DNA of 49,362 nt from Methylobacter sp. (lineage in GTDB: Bacteria; Pseudomonadota; Gammaproteobacteria; Methylococcales; Methylomonadaceae): contig JAUYMY010000003.1 in the NCBI GenBank assembly GCA_030699385.1, positions 1 to 49,362 of the forward strand. Direction: 5' to 3'. The notes under the pieces were generated by a model. The model was given only the letters and a program-made list of their open reading frames with translations, was not told the origin of the DNA and did no database searches. Position numbers and translations under genes: made by a program. Each line of letters starts with the position of its first letter. The stretch's first letter is position 1. Shown piece by piece: positions 31,497 to 41,500 of this stretch.

Positions 31497-32258
31497 TCAA
31501 CCTTTAATATTTTTAACTGTTTGCACTGCGAGTTTCAAATCCGCCCAGGCTTTACGCTTGTCCAGCGGCGCTCTTAACAAATACGCGGGATGATAGACTA
31601 CAACAACCGGCGTTTCATTTAAAGCGTGTATTTTTCCTCTGAGTTCGCTTATCGGGGCGTCGGTATTGAGCAAGGCTTGTGCCGCAACATGGCCTAAAAT
31701 CACGATGATTTTAGGCCGTATCAGCGCCAGTTGCCTTAGCAGATAAGGCTTGCAGGTTTCGATTTCGCGGGCTTTAGGTTCCCGGTTATCGGGAGGTCTG
31801 CATTTTACGATATTGCTGATAAAGACCTGTTCCCGTTCAAGGCCGATGGCTCTGAGCATTTCGGTCAGCAGTTGACCGGCGTTGCCGACGACCGCTATGG
31901 ATGGCGGCCGAGACTGCTCCAGGCAGTCCTCGGCATTTCCTCCATCCATGGAGGTCAGAAGTGTCTCAATCGGTAGGGAATCGATGTGACCAGAAGGCAA
32001 GCCTTGTTGATCTTCACTGTGTCCGGGCGCTTCGCCGATAAAGACCCAATCGGCGTTCTTATTGCCCGAACCAAAAACGCTTTGGCTACGCTGTTCACAT
32101 AAATCACATAACCTGCATGTGGCAACTTCGGCTTGCAACGCTTCCCAGCTGTCGGCTATGGCGAATGTCGGCGATTGTCCAGAGTCGAGAGCGACTCTGG
32201 ACAACCAAACATCAATGCCCATAGCCTCCAAATATTGCAGGCGTGTTGCGTTATCCAA
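31497..32258 (-). CDS. Family-4 uracil-DNA glycosylase with in-frame insertions
   Basis: 253 aa. Fe-S ligands Cys48 and Cys51 (ATCRLC), Cys153 (VKCRPP) and Cys169; motif 1 FIGEAPGHSEDQQGLP; motif 2 VVVYHPAYLLR. In the family, motif 1 continues directly into FVGxAGxLL. Here about 34 residues (89-122) intervene before VGNAGQLL, and they contain palindromic DNA. A second 10-residue palindrome-coded insertion lies at residues 19-28. The N-terminal MDNATRLQYLEAMGIDVWL resembles the extended gammaproteobacterial form. Excises uracil from DNA; whether the insertions permit activity is unknown. Coupled to rimI. Confidence 0.88.
   Translation of the reverse strand: MDNATRLQYLEAMGIDVWLSRVALDSGQSPTFAIADSWEALQAEVATCRLCDLCEQRSQSVFGSGNKNADWVFIGEAPGHSEDQQGLPSGHIDSLPIETLLTSMDGGNAEDCLEQSRPPSIAVVGNAGQLLTEMLRAIGLEREQVFISNIVKCRPPDNREPKAREIETCKPYLLRQLALIRPKIIVILGHVAAQALLNTDAPISELRGKIHALNETPVVVVYHPAYLLRAPLDKRKAWADLKLAVQTVKNIKG
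31893..31994. repeat. Palindromic insertion in the glycosylase active-site loop
   Basis: About 102 bp encoding residues 89-122. It contains CCTCCAT-CC-ATGGAGG (31939-31954) and the longer imperfect stem around GACTGC/GCAGTC (31908-31933). It keeps the reading frame. Confidence 0.6.
32175..32204. repeat. Perfect 13-bp-stem palindrome inside the glycosylase gene
   Basis: TTGTCCAGAGTCG (32175-32187) pairs perfectly with CGACTCTGGACAA (32192-32204), loop AGAG. It is exactly ten codons (LSRVALDSGQ), so it could enter or leave the gene without changing the frame. Confidence 0.8.
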
Positions 32259-32277
32259 AACCGTGTGCCTTAACTAG

Positions 32278-33822
32278 TCAAACATCGCCTTTTTGCGGAT
32301 GCCGACGTTGATCAGGGCTGTGCAACTTATTCAGGGCATTGATATAAGCTTTAGCCGAGGCAATCACAATGTCGGTATCCGCGCCCAAGCCGTTGACGAT
32401 GCGGCCTGCTTTTTCCAGACGGATGGTAACTTCGCCCTGCGCATCGGTGCCGTTGCTGATGCTGTTCACCGAATACAGCTCCAGTGCGGCTTCCGACTGC
32501 ACCAGTTTTTCAATGGCTTTTAAGCTGGCATCGACAGCGCCGCCGCCGCTGGCCGTGCCGGTGACTTCTTTGTTGTCCACGCGCAGTGTCACCGTTGCGT
32601 TGGGAATTTCGCCGGTTTCCGAGCACACTTTCAGCGCGATCAATTTGACGTGTTCATCTTCCGCCTCAAATCCGGCTTCCGAGATTAAGGTTTGCAAATC
32701 TTCATCAAAGATTTCGTGTTTTTTGTCGGCCAATTGCTTAAAGCGGGCAAAGGCCTCGTTCAATTCTTCTTCCGAACCAAACTCAAAACCCAATTCGGTG
32801 ATGCGGCTTTTGAATGCATTACGCCCGGAATGTTTGCCCAATACCATACGGTTAGCGGACCAACCCACATCTTCGGCGCGCATGATTTCGTAAGTTTCGC
32901 GGCTTTTCAATACGCCGTCCTGATGAATGCCCGCTTCATGGGCGAAGGCATTGGCGCCAACGATAGCCTTGTTGGGCTGTACCGGAAAACCGGTAATAGA
33001 CGACACCAGTTTCGAGCAAGTCAAAATTTCGCGGGTGTCGATGCCGGTTTGGCAGGTGAATACGTCTTTACGGGTGCGCACCGCCATCACCACTTCTTCC
33101 AGTGATGCGTTACCGGCGCGCTCGCCCAGGCCATTAATCGTGCATTCGACCTGGCGTGCGCCGTTCATCACCGCTGACAGCGAATTGGCGACAGCCAGAC
33201 CCAAATCATTGTGGCAATGTACGGAAAAAATCGCCTTGTCCGAGTTGGGAATGCGCCGAATCAGGTTGGCAATGGTGGCGCCAAATTGTTGCGGAACGCT
33301 GTAACCCACGGTATCTGGGATGTTCAGCGTGGTAGCGCCGGCGTCGATAACCGCTTCCAGTATTCGACATAAAAAATCTTCTTCGGAACGCCCGGCATCT
33401 TCCGGCGAAAATTCGACATCATCGGTATATTGCCGCGCGCGTTTGACTGCCTTGACTGCATACTCAATCACCTGTTCCGGCTGCATCTGCAACTTCATTT
33501 GCATGTGGATCGGCGAGGTGGCGATGAAGGTGTGGATGCGCGAGCGGTTTGCGCCTTTCAGCGCTTCGCCGGCGCGGTCGATGTCTTTGTCCAAAGCGCG
33601 GGCTAATCCGCAGACCGTGCTGTCTTTGATGACATTGGCGACGGCCTGTACGGCTTCAAAATCGCCGGGGCTGGCGGCAGGAAAACCGGCCTCGATCACA
33701 TCGACTTTCAGCCGTTCCAGTGCCTTGGCAATACGGATTTTCTCATCGCGGGTCATCGACGCGCCGGGGCTTTGTTCGCCATCGCGCAGAGTCGTATCAA
33801 ATATTATTAACTTGTCATTCAT
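32278..33822 (-). CDS. leuA: 2-isopropylmalate synthase
   Basis: 514 aa from the ATG at 33822 ([17 protein letters not shown]), with GGAG 6-7 nt upstream; an ATG 15 nt earlier overlaps this site. The TIM barrel has [12 protein letters not shown], the metal site [12 protein letters not shown] and [12 protein letters not shown]-terminal LeuA dimer/leucine-feedback domain (about 390-505) is present. Catalyses the first step of leucine synthesis. No leader peptide or attenuator was recognised in the 220-bp gap upstream. Confidence 0.96.
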   Translation of the reverse strand: MNDKLIIFDTTLRDGEQSPGASMTRDEKIRIAKALERLKVDVIEAGFPAASPGDFEAVQAVANVIKDSTVCGLARALDKDIDRAGEALKGANRSRIHTFIATSPIHMQMKLQMQPEQVIEYAVKAVKRARQYTDDVEFSPEDAGRSEEDFLCRILEAVIDAGATTLNIPDTVGYSVPQQFGATIANLIRRIPNSDKAIFSVHCHNDLGLAVANSLSAVMNGARQVECTINGLGERAGNASLEEVVMAVRTRKDVFTCQTGIDTREILTCSKLVSSITGFPVQPNKAIVGANAFAHEAGIHQDGVLKSRETYEIMRAEDVGWSANRMVLGKHSGRNAFKSRITELGFEFGSEEELNEAFARFKQLADKKHEIFDEDLQTLISEAGFEAEDEHVKLIALKVCSETGEIPNATVTLRVDNKEVTGTASGGGAVDASLKAIEKLVQSEAALELYSVNSISNGTDAQGEVTIRLEKAGRIVNGLGADTDIVIASAKAYINALNKLHSPDQRRHPQKGDV

Positions 33823-34042
33823 AAAAACTCCATTCATGGAGAAGCATCAACGCTGACGTTGAACTAGGAAAATAAGGGGATTTAATTTAAGTGGAAAGAA
33901 GATAAATGCCCATCAGGGCAAGAATCTTAAAGGCAGGCACAACCACGCAGATAAAGCGTTAACAGCGTTTTGCAAGGCATGATTGATATAAATAAACATG
34001 GTCGTGACTATACGCCAATGGCTGTGCGGCCTCAAGCAGATT

Positions 34043-34783
34043 TTAAGATTTGCGACCCTGTAGCCGGCGTCTGCGCATGACCAGAGTAAAAGCAGGGCCG
34101 GAAATCGCGTAGCCTAAAAACAACAAAAATAACATCGTTTGCGGCTGCGCCATGACAAACGCGATACCGAGCATCGCGGCAATGGCGACAAAAAACGGCA
34201 CCTTGCCTTTCAGGTCGATGTTTTTGAAACTGGAATAGCGAAAATTACTGACCATCAGCAAGCCGGTGCTGATGGTTAAGCACAGGGCAAAATATTTGAA
34301 CAGCTCAATATCGTAATCATATTCCAGGCAGATCCAGATAAATCCGGCAAGAATCGCGGCGGCAGCAGGGCTGGGCAGGCCTTGAAAATAATTTTTATCA
34401 GCGGTGGTTAGTTGGGTATTAAAACGCGCCAGACGTAACGCGCCGCCTGCAGTATGGACGAATGCTGCAAACAGGCCCAACCGGCCCATGCTGGAAAAAG
34501 CCCATAAATACATCACTAATGCCGGTGCCGCCCCAAAAGAAATCATGTCGGATAGGCTGTCGTATTGCGCGCCGAATTCGCTTTGCGTATTGGTTAACCT
34601 GGCTACCCGGCCATCTAAGCCGTCTAAAATCATCGCAACAAAAATGGCGATAACAGCGGTTTCAAAACGCCCGCCCATCGCTGACGTGATGGCATAGAAA
34701 CCGGAAAACAAAGCGCCCGTGGTGAATAAATTAGGTAACAAATAAATTCCACGGCGACGGGTTGAGCGTTTTTCTTGGAGCAT
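34043..34783 (-). CDS. pssA: CDP-diacylglycerol-serine O-phosphatidyltransferase
   Basis: 246 aa integral membrane protein with about seven hydrophobic segments. The CDP-alcohol phosphotransferase signature DGLDGRVARLTNTQSEFGAQYDSLSD fits D-x2-D-G-x2-A-R-x8-G-x3-D-x3-D. Makes phosphatidylserine, the precursor of phosphatidylethanolamine. A TATAAT-like -10 lies on the minus strand at 34836-34831. Monocistronic here. Confidence 0.93.
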   Translation of the reverse strand: MLQEKRSTRRRGIYLLPNLFTTGALFSGFYAITSAMGGRFETAVIAIFVAMILDGLDGRVARLTNTQSEFGAQYDSLSDMISFGAAPALVMYLWAFSSMGRLGLFAAFVHTAGGALRLARFNTQLTTADKNYFQGLPSPAAAAILAGFIWICLEYDYDIELFKYFALCLTISTGLLMVSNFRYSSFKNIDLKGKVPFFVAIAAMLGIAFVMAQPQTMLFLLFLGYAISGPAFTLVMRRRRLQGRKS

Positions 34784-34876
34784 ATTTAATTAATCCTTAA
34801 GTTTAAGCAGACAGTAAAAAAGTGCGCCGAATTATACAATGAGCCTGCAACTGTGGCCTAGATTAATCAAAAAGCT

Positions 34877-34905
34877 TTGACGGCCAGTAGTGCGGCGACT
34901 ACAGT
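34877..34905 (+). promoter_or_regulatory. Sigma70-type promoter of the lipocalin gene
   Basis: TTGACG (34877-34882), 17-bp spacer, TACAGT (34900-34905), 38 bp before the blc ATG. Confidence 0.55.
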
Positions 34906-34943
34906 GAGCGAACGTTTAGACCACTCTACAACAGGCAGCAGAC

Positions 34944-35456
34944 ATGAAAAGTTTATTGATATTGGCGCTTAGTGTGCTAACAGGCTGTACCGGTATTCCT
35001 GAAGGGATTAAGGCCGTTGACGGTTTTGACATCAATCGTTATCTGGGCACTTGGTACGAAATTGCCCGGCTGGACCATCGCTTTGAACGGGGCTTGGAGA
35101 AGATTTCGGCGACTTATACGTTGCGCGAGGACGGCGGCGTTGATGTGCTGAACAAAGGCTGGGATGTGAAGGCCGGCGAATGGAGTCAGGCGCAGGGCAA
35201 AGCTTATTTTGTTGAGCAACCGGATAAAGGCAGGCTGAAAGTGTCCTTTTTCGGGCCGTTTTACGGCGGCTACAACATCATTGAGCTGGATAAACAGAAT
35301 TACGCCTATTCGATGGTGACCGGACCAGATCGCTCTTATTTCTGGATATTATCCCGCACTCCGCAATTGCCCGAGGCCAAGTTGCAGGCCTTGCTTAAAC
35401 GCGCTAAAGCGCTGGGGTTTGCGACGGATCAGCTTATTTTCGTCAAACACGATTAA
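34944..35456 (+). CDS. blc: Outer-membrane lipocalin (Blc-like lipoprotein)
   Basis: 170 aa. Signal peptide with lipobox LTGC (Cys15); lipocalin motif 1 NRYLGTWYEIARLDHRFERG; motif 2 TGPDRSYFWILSRTP near the C-terminus. Binds lipids at the outer membrane and is usually stress-induced. It converges with and overlaps the next gene by 4 bp. Confidence 0.92.
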   Translation: MKSLLILALSVLTGCTGIPEGIKAVDGFDINRYLGTWYEIARLDHRFERGLEKISATYTLREDGGVDVLNKGWDVKAGEWSQAQGKAYFVEQPDKGRLKVSFFGPFYGGYNIIELDKQNYAYSMVTGPDRSYFWILSRTPQLPEAKLQALLKRAKALGFATDQLIFVKHD

Positions 35457-35761
35457 TCCAAATCACTCAAATACAAGTCCTCAATCAGCTTTCTTTCTTC
35501 TTGTGTCAGTAAAATCATGGAGAATTTTTTTTCGGAACGGCCTTGTTCGGACAGTTGTTGTAGTCGCCGCTCGTGAGCGCGCCTTTCATCGGCGCGTCGG
35601 CTGTTGGTGCGGCGGTTGGTTTTCGGCCAGGCCAGATAATATTTTTTGATATTTTCTACCCATTTTGCCGAGCCAAAGGAGTAGGGGATTTGGCGCCGGT
35701 CAGCATGTCGCCGAGTCGCTGTCGAACGGCGCGGTTGGTGTCGTAAATCATATAGATTCAT
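35453..35761 (-). CDS. Hypothetical Arg-rich protein, 102 aa
   Basis: MNLYDLRHQPRRSTATRRHA at the start, YSFGSAKWVENIKKYYLAWP in the middle, a run of Arg/Glu-rich helix and an acidic C-terminus (EERKLIEDLYLSDLD). Very basic centre, so nucleic-acid or ribosome contact is conceivable, but no family is recognised. Converges on blc. Confidence 0.6.
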   Translation of the reverse strand: MNLYDLRHQPRRSTATRRHADRRQIPYSFGSAKWVENIKKYYLAWPKTNRRTNSRRADERRAHERRLQQLSEQGRSEKKFSMILLTQEERKLIEDLYLSDLD

Positions 35762-35838
35762 GTGGGTAGCCTCCGCTGGATTTTAGGCGACGATGCGCTA
35801 AAACGAAGCCTTATTATTGGCTGCTCGGCCGCTACCGT

Positions 35839-38139
35839 CTATAAGTTCTCATACCTATTCATATCAAATAAGCCCCAGCTTTCGGGCTGTTCATACTGGT
35901 ATTTTTGATTAAACCAGTCGTAATAATCCCATATTTCCGGGTTGCTGCGGCGGATGCCGTAAGTGCTGTAAAACAAGTCCGAATCAGCCGTGCTTTGGCT
36001 ATGTTTGAGTTGCTCAATAAACGCCGGCAATTGTGCTTCGGTGACGCCGAAAAACATATTGGGGTAACTGCCCAGAAAGCCCGACACCACGGTCAGCGTG
36101 TCTTTTTCCGGTTCCCGTCTTAGGTTTTCGCCAAAAATAAACGACACATTCAATAGTTTTTGGTTGCGCACCAAGGTATAGACCCGGTCTTTGGCCGGAT
36201 TGGCGGTTTTGATGCGCAAAAACGACAGCTCCGGCAAGATGCCAATTTCTTTGCCTTTCAAGTCGGCCAATTGGCGCATTAGCACATCAATCTGGCTGGC
36301 GTCGTTACAAGTTGTTTGCGCACAGCGGTTGATTAAGTCGGGCTGCCCGCCGGCGCGGCCTAAACGTTGTTGCAGGCGTTGGAAAAATTCATCTTTATAG
36401 GCCGTAGTTTGATAAGGGATAGCCGGTTCTTTGTCGGTGTTAAAGATCGGCGTTTCAAAAAAGTTGAAAATCTTTAGGTCAATGCCTTCATACCAGCTGT
36501 CGTGCAAGGCTTTACGCCGGTTGAGCGGGATGAATTTAAGGAAATTGTTTTCCGCTTCCATGCGCAAAAAATCCATGTACAGCCGTGTACTGACCTGATG
36601 GCCAATGCTGCCGGACACATTGAAACCGGCGGCGAGCAAATAATGGATGCGTTCAAATAACGGGTAATCGACCACCCAAGCGGTCAACGGCGGCTTGCCT
36701 AGCCAACCTTTGACCACCGTGGCACTGTCGAAATGGCGCAGCACCGTCAGTAAGGCATTGTCGTTATCGCCGCCGCCATCCCAGAGCAGATTTAAGTCAA
36801 CCGGCTGCTGTAATGCGGTGTTGAATATTTCTTTTTGTTGCAGATAATGCCGTTGCCATGGGTTGTATTCCCGCCATTCGAGAAAGCCGATATTTTCGCC
36901 ATCGGACGCTGGCATTTGCAGGTAGCGGCTATGGTCGGCGAGAAACTCGGTGTATTGCCGATCAACTGCGGTTTGCGGTTTGACAAAGGCGACCCAGAAT
37001 TGGTCGCGGATCACATTCAATGACGCCTGGCCGCGACAGACCGGGCCTTTAATGAAGCCGGAAAAGAAATACTGCGCATCGTCAAGCAGGAATTGGTAGC
37101 GCGATGCGGCCGGTAATTGGCTAAAGGTTTTAAACGGATTGGCGGCGGCTTGCGGCTCATAACCCGGCAGGTGTGTGATGCGGTAATCGGGCTTTAAAAA
37201 CAGCGCTTCAAAACGCTGCATTTTGTTGTCGCTCAGTTCAAACACAAAATGGTTTTTATCGACGATGGTTGAGGTGACCGGGCGCAGCCGGTAATAAAAC
37301 CGCGCAATACCGGGCGCATCAAAAGGGCGCACACTTTTAAGCTCATCAACCGGCTGGCCTGTCGGCGTTGCCGAACGCACCAGCTTATAAAATTCATGGT
37401 TAGGGTGGCCTTTAAAATGCAGGTCGCCGATGTACAAATGCTCGTACAGATAACGCGCGCTGAGTTGCTGCTTTAGTGATGCGCCGTTAAAAAACCGCTC
37501 CCATTTGTTAATTTCAGCAGCGGCTTGCGCCGATAAGGCCGGTTTGGCCGCGTCTGAGTTTGCGCCCTGTTTGAGCCAGTTTAACAGCGTGGTTTCTTCT
37601 GTTTGGCTCAGTGCGGGCAGGCCGTAAGGCATTCCCCACAGCGGGTGATTTTGTTGATGTTTAGCAAATTCATCCGGCGTGGGGCACTGTAAAGAACGCT
37701 CCAATTCCAGCTCGATGGCTTTGGGCAATTTGCCCTCGGGTAGCGGATTCTCGCGTTTCAGCAGCAGCGTTTTTGCCAGCAGCGCATTGTCGATATTCGC
37801 TTCCGGCGATTGCGCCTGTTCATTCAATACCGGGAAAAAACCTTTATTGCGCCAGCCAGAGCTGCTGGTTTCATCAATAAAAAGTCGGCTCGGTTCTACC
37901 GCACGGAAACGTTGATGATCGTAAACCGGATTTTTGCTGGCACCGCGTTGCAATCCTTCAAATGCGCTGAGATTAAGCTGGCACGGCGAATCGAAACAGG
38001 CATGGCAAGCGACACAGCGGGAATCCAAAATCGGTTTGACGTCTTTGGTGTAAGAAACCGGTTCGGCTGCCGGCAACGTGGTATTGTAAAAGCCGCAAAC
38101 GATGATAAAAAATAAATAAAAAACGTTCTTGTTAATCAT
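35839..38139 (-). CDS. cti: Fatty acid cis/trans isomerase (haem-c type)
   Basis: 766 aa. Signal peptide (1-25) and a single haem-c motif C42-V-A-C45-H46 (LDSRCVACHACFDSPCQLNL) near the N-terminus, as in Pseudomonas and methanotroph Cti. Typical stretches include HPLWGMPYGLPALS, HLYIGDLHF and LWDGGGDNDNALLTVLRHFD. A periplasmic enzyme that turns cis- into trans-unsaturated membrane lipids, stiffening the membrane under solvent or heat stress. Transcribed alone. Confidence 0.93.
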   Translation of the reverse strand: MINKNVFYLFFIIVCGFYNTTLPAAEPVSYTKDVKPILDSRCVACHACFDSPCQLNLSAFEGLQRGASKNPVYDHQRFRAVEPSRLFIDETSSSGWRNKGFFPVLNEQAQSPEANIDNALLAKTLLLKRENPLPEGKLPKAIELELERSLQCPTPDEFAKHQQNHPLWGMPYGLPALSQTEETTLLNWLKQGANSDAAKPALSAQAAAEINKWERFFNGASLKQQLSARYLYEHLYIGDLHFKGHPNHEFYKLVRSATPTGQPVDELKSVRPFDAPGIARFYYRLRPVTSTIVDKNHFVFELSDNKMQRFEALFLKPDYRITHLPGYEPQAAANPFKTFSQLPAASRYQFLLDDAQYFFSGFIKGPVCRGQASLNVIRDQFWVAFVKPQTAVDRQYTEFLADHSRYLQMPASDGENIGFLEWREYNPWQRHYLQQKEIFNTALQQPVDLNLLWDGGGDNDNALLTVLRHFDSATVVKGWLGKPPLTAWVVDYPLFERIHYLLAAGFNVSGSIGHQVSTRLYMDFLRMEAENNFLKFIPLNRRKALHDSWYEGIDLKIFNFFETPIFNTDKEPAIPYQTTAYKDEFFQRLQQRLGRAGGQPDLINRCAQTTCNDASQIDVLMRQLADLKGKEIGILPELSFLRIKTANPAKDRVYTLVRNQKLLNVSFIFGENLRREPEKDTLTVVSGFLGSYPNMFFGVTEAQLPAFIEQLKHSQSTADSDLFYSTYGIRRSNPEIWDYYDWFNQKYQYEQPESWGLFDMNRYENL

Positions 38140-38584
38140 TGGCCGTCGTTGAATTCTGTTGTTGTTAAGCGTTGAGCTGTTGTTTAAGTGGGCGATTTCA
38201 ATGGCGAATTTTCAATGTACCGCTGTTAATAATGTTTTTAATTTGACACACGTATAGTGAAAAATTATTTTGCCGAACTTTATACCTTATGGGGCTTTTA
38301 TGGAACATGTATATTCACTCGGTTTGAAAACATTGACTACTCACTTAAGCCGGGACAATCGACAAATAACCGGGAACGCCGAGTCCTGGCTCAGCAGTAT
38401 CAATCATTGAGGGTACTCGCCAAGCTGGGGCTTGGCGTTCCCAGCCACTCGTTTAAAGCGTGGGTCGCCTTGCCAATCAAGCCGGTCTAAGTGCCGGTTT
38501 TTTTATGCGTCCGGCAGAGGAAAATACTCAAATACGATATAATCCAAATCTTTAGATTAATTTCGCTTTAATAGCTCATGTGCA
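38140..38584. other. 445-bp gap between cti and mfd
   Basis: No supported gene; a 77-codon open frame has no family features. It holds a perfect hairpin CGCCAAGC-TGGG-GCTTGGCG (38418-38437) followed by GTTCCCAGCCACTCG, resembling dispersed repeats of this type. There is a CCGG-N7-CCGG stem with a T-run (38482-38504) and a TATAAT-like -10 at about 38536 for mfd. Confidence 0.5.
38418..38437. repeat. Perfect 8-bp-stem palindrome (dispersed-repeat type)
   Basis: CGCCAAGC, loop TGGG, GCTTGGCG, followed by TTCCCAGCC. Only one copy in this window. Confidence 0.5.
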
Positions 38585-41500
38585 ATGGCTAACCAACACA
38601 CTCTGATTTTCTCCCCTAAAATTCCGCAACAACATGATCAAACGCTGGCCTGGACGGGGCTTTCCGGCTGTGGCGATTCGCTGGCGTTGGCATCTGCCAT
38701 TAAAAATGCAGATTGCCTGTTTGTGATTGTCACGCCGGATACGCAGACGGCTTTGCGGCTGGAACATGAATTGTCGTTCTTTTTGCAGGGTGCTCACCCG
38801 ATTCTGCATTTTCCCGATTGGGAAACGCTGCCTTACGATGTGTTCTCGCCGCTGCCGGAAATTATTTCGGAACGGCTGAAAACGCTGGCTTTGTTGCCGC
38901 AGGTGAAACGCGGCGCGCTGGTGGTTTCGGTGACGACGTTGATGCAACGGCTGGCGCCGCGTGAGCATGTGTTGGCCAACAGCTTTGCGGTTAAGGTCGG
39001 TGACGATTTTAATTTGGAGCTGAACCGCCTTAAGCTGGAAAGCGTTGGTTACCATTGTGTGGCGCAGGTTTACCAGCACGGCGAATTTGCGGTCAGGGGT
39101 TCGATTGTCGATTTGTTCCCGATGGGCAGCAAGGTGCCGTACCGTATCGAGTTGTTCGATGAAGAAATCGAGTCTATCCGCACTTTCGATCCCGATACAC
39201 AACGTTCGTTGGATAAAATCGAGCAAATTCAGTTGTTCCCGGCACGGGAATTTCCGTTTACCGATGACGCCATCAAGCATTTCCGCCAGGCGTTCAGGGA
39301 CGCTTTTCCGGAAACTTCGCCGAAAAACCATTTTTATCTGGATGTCAGTAAAGGCATCACGCCCGGAGGCATTGAATATTATTTGCCGCTGTTTGTAGAT
39401 TTTATGGCGTCGTTGTTCGACTACTTGCCGCCTTCGGCGACGCTGGTGATAGCGGATAGTTTTGAGGCAACTTCTCAGGCTTTTTATGCCGAAGCCGAAG
39501 ACCGTTTTCAGCAACGAAAATATGATGTCGACAGGCCGCTGCTAAAACCGGAATTGCTGTTTTTATCGGCGGATGAACTGGCGCAAAGAACCGGTGCGTT
39601 TGCCCGTATTCGGCTGAGTTCGGCAGCCGATGGCGTTGTGTTCGATTGCCAGCCTTTGCCCAATGTCACTATCGACGCAAAATTGGAGCAACCCGCCCAA
39701 GCCCTGCAACAGTTTGTTGATAGTTTTGCCGGCAAGATTTTGTTTGTCGCCGAATCGGCGGGGCGCCGGGAAGCGTTAATCGACAAGTTAAGGCAGTATA
39801 AAATCAACGCCCGGCCGGTTGAAAATTGGGACAAATTCCTTCAGTCCGAGTTGTCGCCGTGCATTCTGGTGGCGCCGATGGATCAGGGTTTGTGCCTGAC
39901 CAGCCCGGCTATTGCGATTATTACCGAAAGCCTGCTGTCTGGCGAAAAGGTGCAGCAACGGCGCAGACGGCGAAAATCCGGCGCGCATGAGCTGGAAAAC
40001 ATCGTCAACAACCTGAACGAACTGACCGTGGGTTCGCCGGTGGTGCATCAGGAACATGGCGTCGGCCGCTATTTGGGTTTGCAGACCTTGCAGATTGGCG
40101 GTATCGCTTCCGAGTTTTTGGCCTTGGAATACGCCAATCAGGACAAGTTGTATGTGCCGGTTTCATCCTTGCATGTGATAGGCCGCTACACCGGTATGAG
40201 CGAGGAAAACGCGCCGTTGCACAAGTTGGGCGGCGATCAGTGGAGCAAAGCCAAGCAAAAAGCCATTAGGCGCATCCGCGATGTTGCCGCCGAATTGCTG
40301 GAAATCCACGCCAAACGCGCGGTCAAGCAAGGCCATGCGTTCGCGGTTGAAAATGTCGAATATGCCGCTTTTGCCGATGCCTTCCCGTTTGAAGAAACGC
40401 CCGACCAGCAGACTGCGATTGAGGCGATATTGGACGATATGGCCAGCCCACACCCTATGGATAGGGTCATTTGCGGCGATGTCGGTTTCGGCAAAACCGA
40501 GGTGTCGATGCGTGCGGCATTCATTGCGGTGCAAAACGGCAAACAGGTGGCGGTGCTGGTGCCGACCACGTTGCTGGCGCAACAGCATTATCAGAACTTT
40601 CAGGATCGTTTTGCCGACTGGCCGGTGCGGGTGGAGGTGTTGTCGCGTTTTGTCAGCGCCAAACAGCAAAAAGAAATTACCGACGATTTGGAGCAGGGCA
40701 AGGTCGATATTGTCATCGGCACCCATAAATTATTGTCGAAAGACATTAAATACCAGGCGCTGGGTCTGGTGGTCATTGACGAAGAGCACCGTTTTGGTGT
40801 GACCCAAAAAGAGCATTTCAAAAAGCTGCGCAATGAGCTGGATATGCTGACGCTGACTGCAACGCCGATTCCGCGCACCTTGAACATGGCGATGTCGGGT
40901 TTGCGCGATATTTCCATTATCGCCAGTCCGCCGCCGAACCGTCATGCGATCAAAACCTTTATCAGCGAATGGATAGACGCGCAGATCCGGGAAGCCTGTT
41001 TACGCGAAATCAAGCGCGGCGGTCAGGTGTTTTTTCTGCACAATGATGTCAAGTCGATGGAAAAAATGGCTGGGGAACTGCAAACGCTGGTGCCGGAAGC
41101 GCGCATTGAAATGGCGCACGGGCAAATGCCGGAACGCGAGCTGGAACGCATCATGCTGGATTTTTATCATCAGCGTTTCAATTTGCTGCTGTGTTCGACC
41201 ATTATCGAAAGCGGCATCGACATTCCCAGCGCCAATACCATTATTATTAACCGCGCCGATAAACTCGGTTTGGCGCAATTGCATCAGTTGCGCGGCCGAG
41301 TAGGGCGCTCGCACCACCGGGCTTATGCTTATTTTATTACGCCGCCGAAAAGCTTATTGAGCAAAGACGCGGTTAAACGGCTGGAAGCGGTCGAATCGTC
41401 CGGCGAGTTGGGCGCAGGCTTTATGTTGTCGTCGCATGACATGGAAATTCGAGGTGCCGGTGAATTGCTCGGCGATGATCAAAGCGGGCAAATTCAGGAA

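Noticed and set aside
38257..38490. 77-codon frame between cti and mfd
   Set aside because: No family features, and it spans a dispersed palindrome; probably chance.
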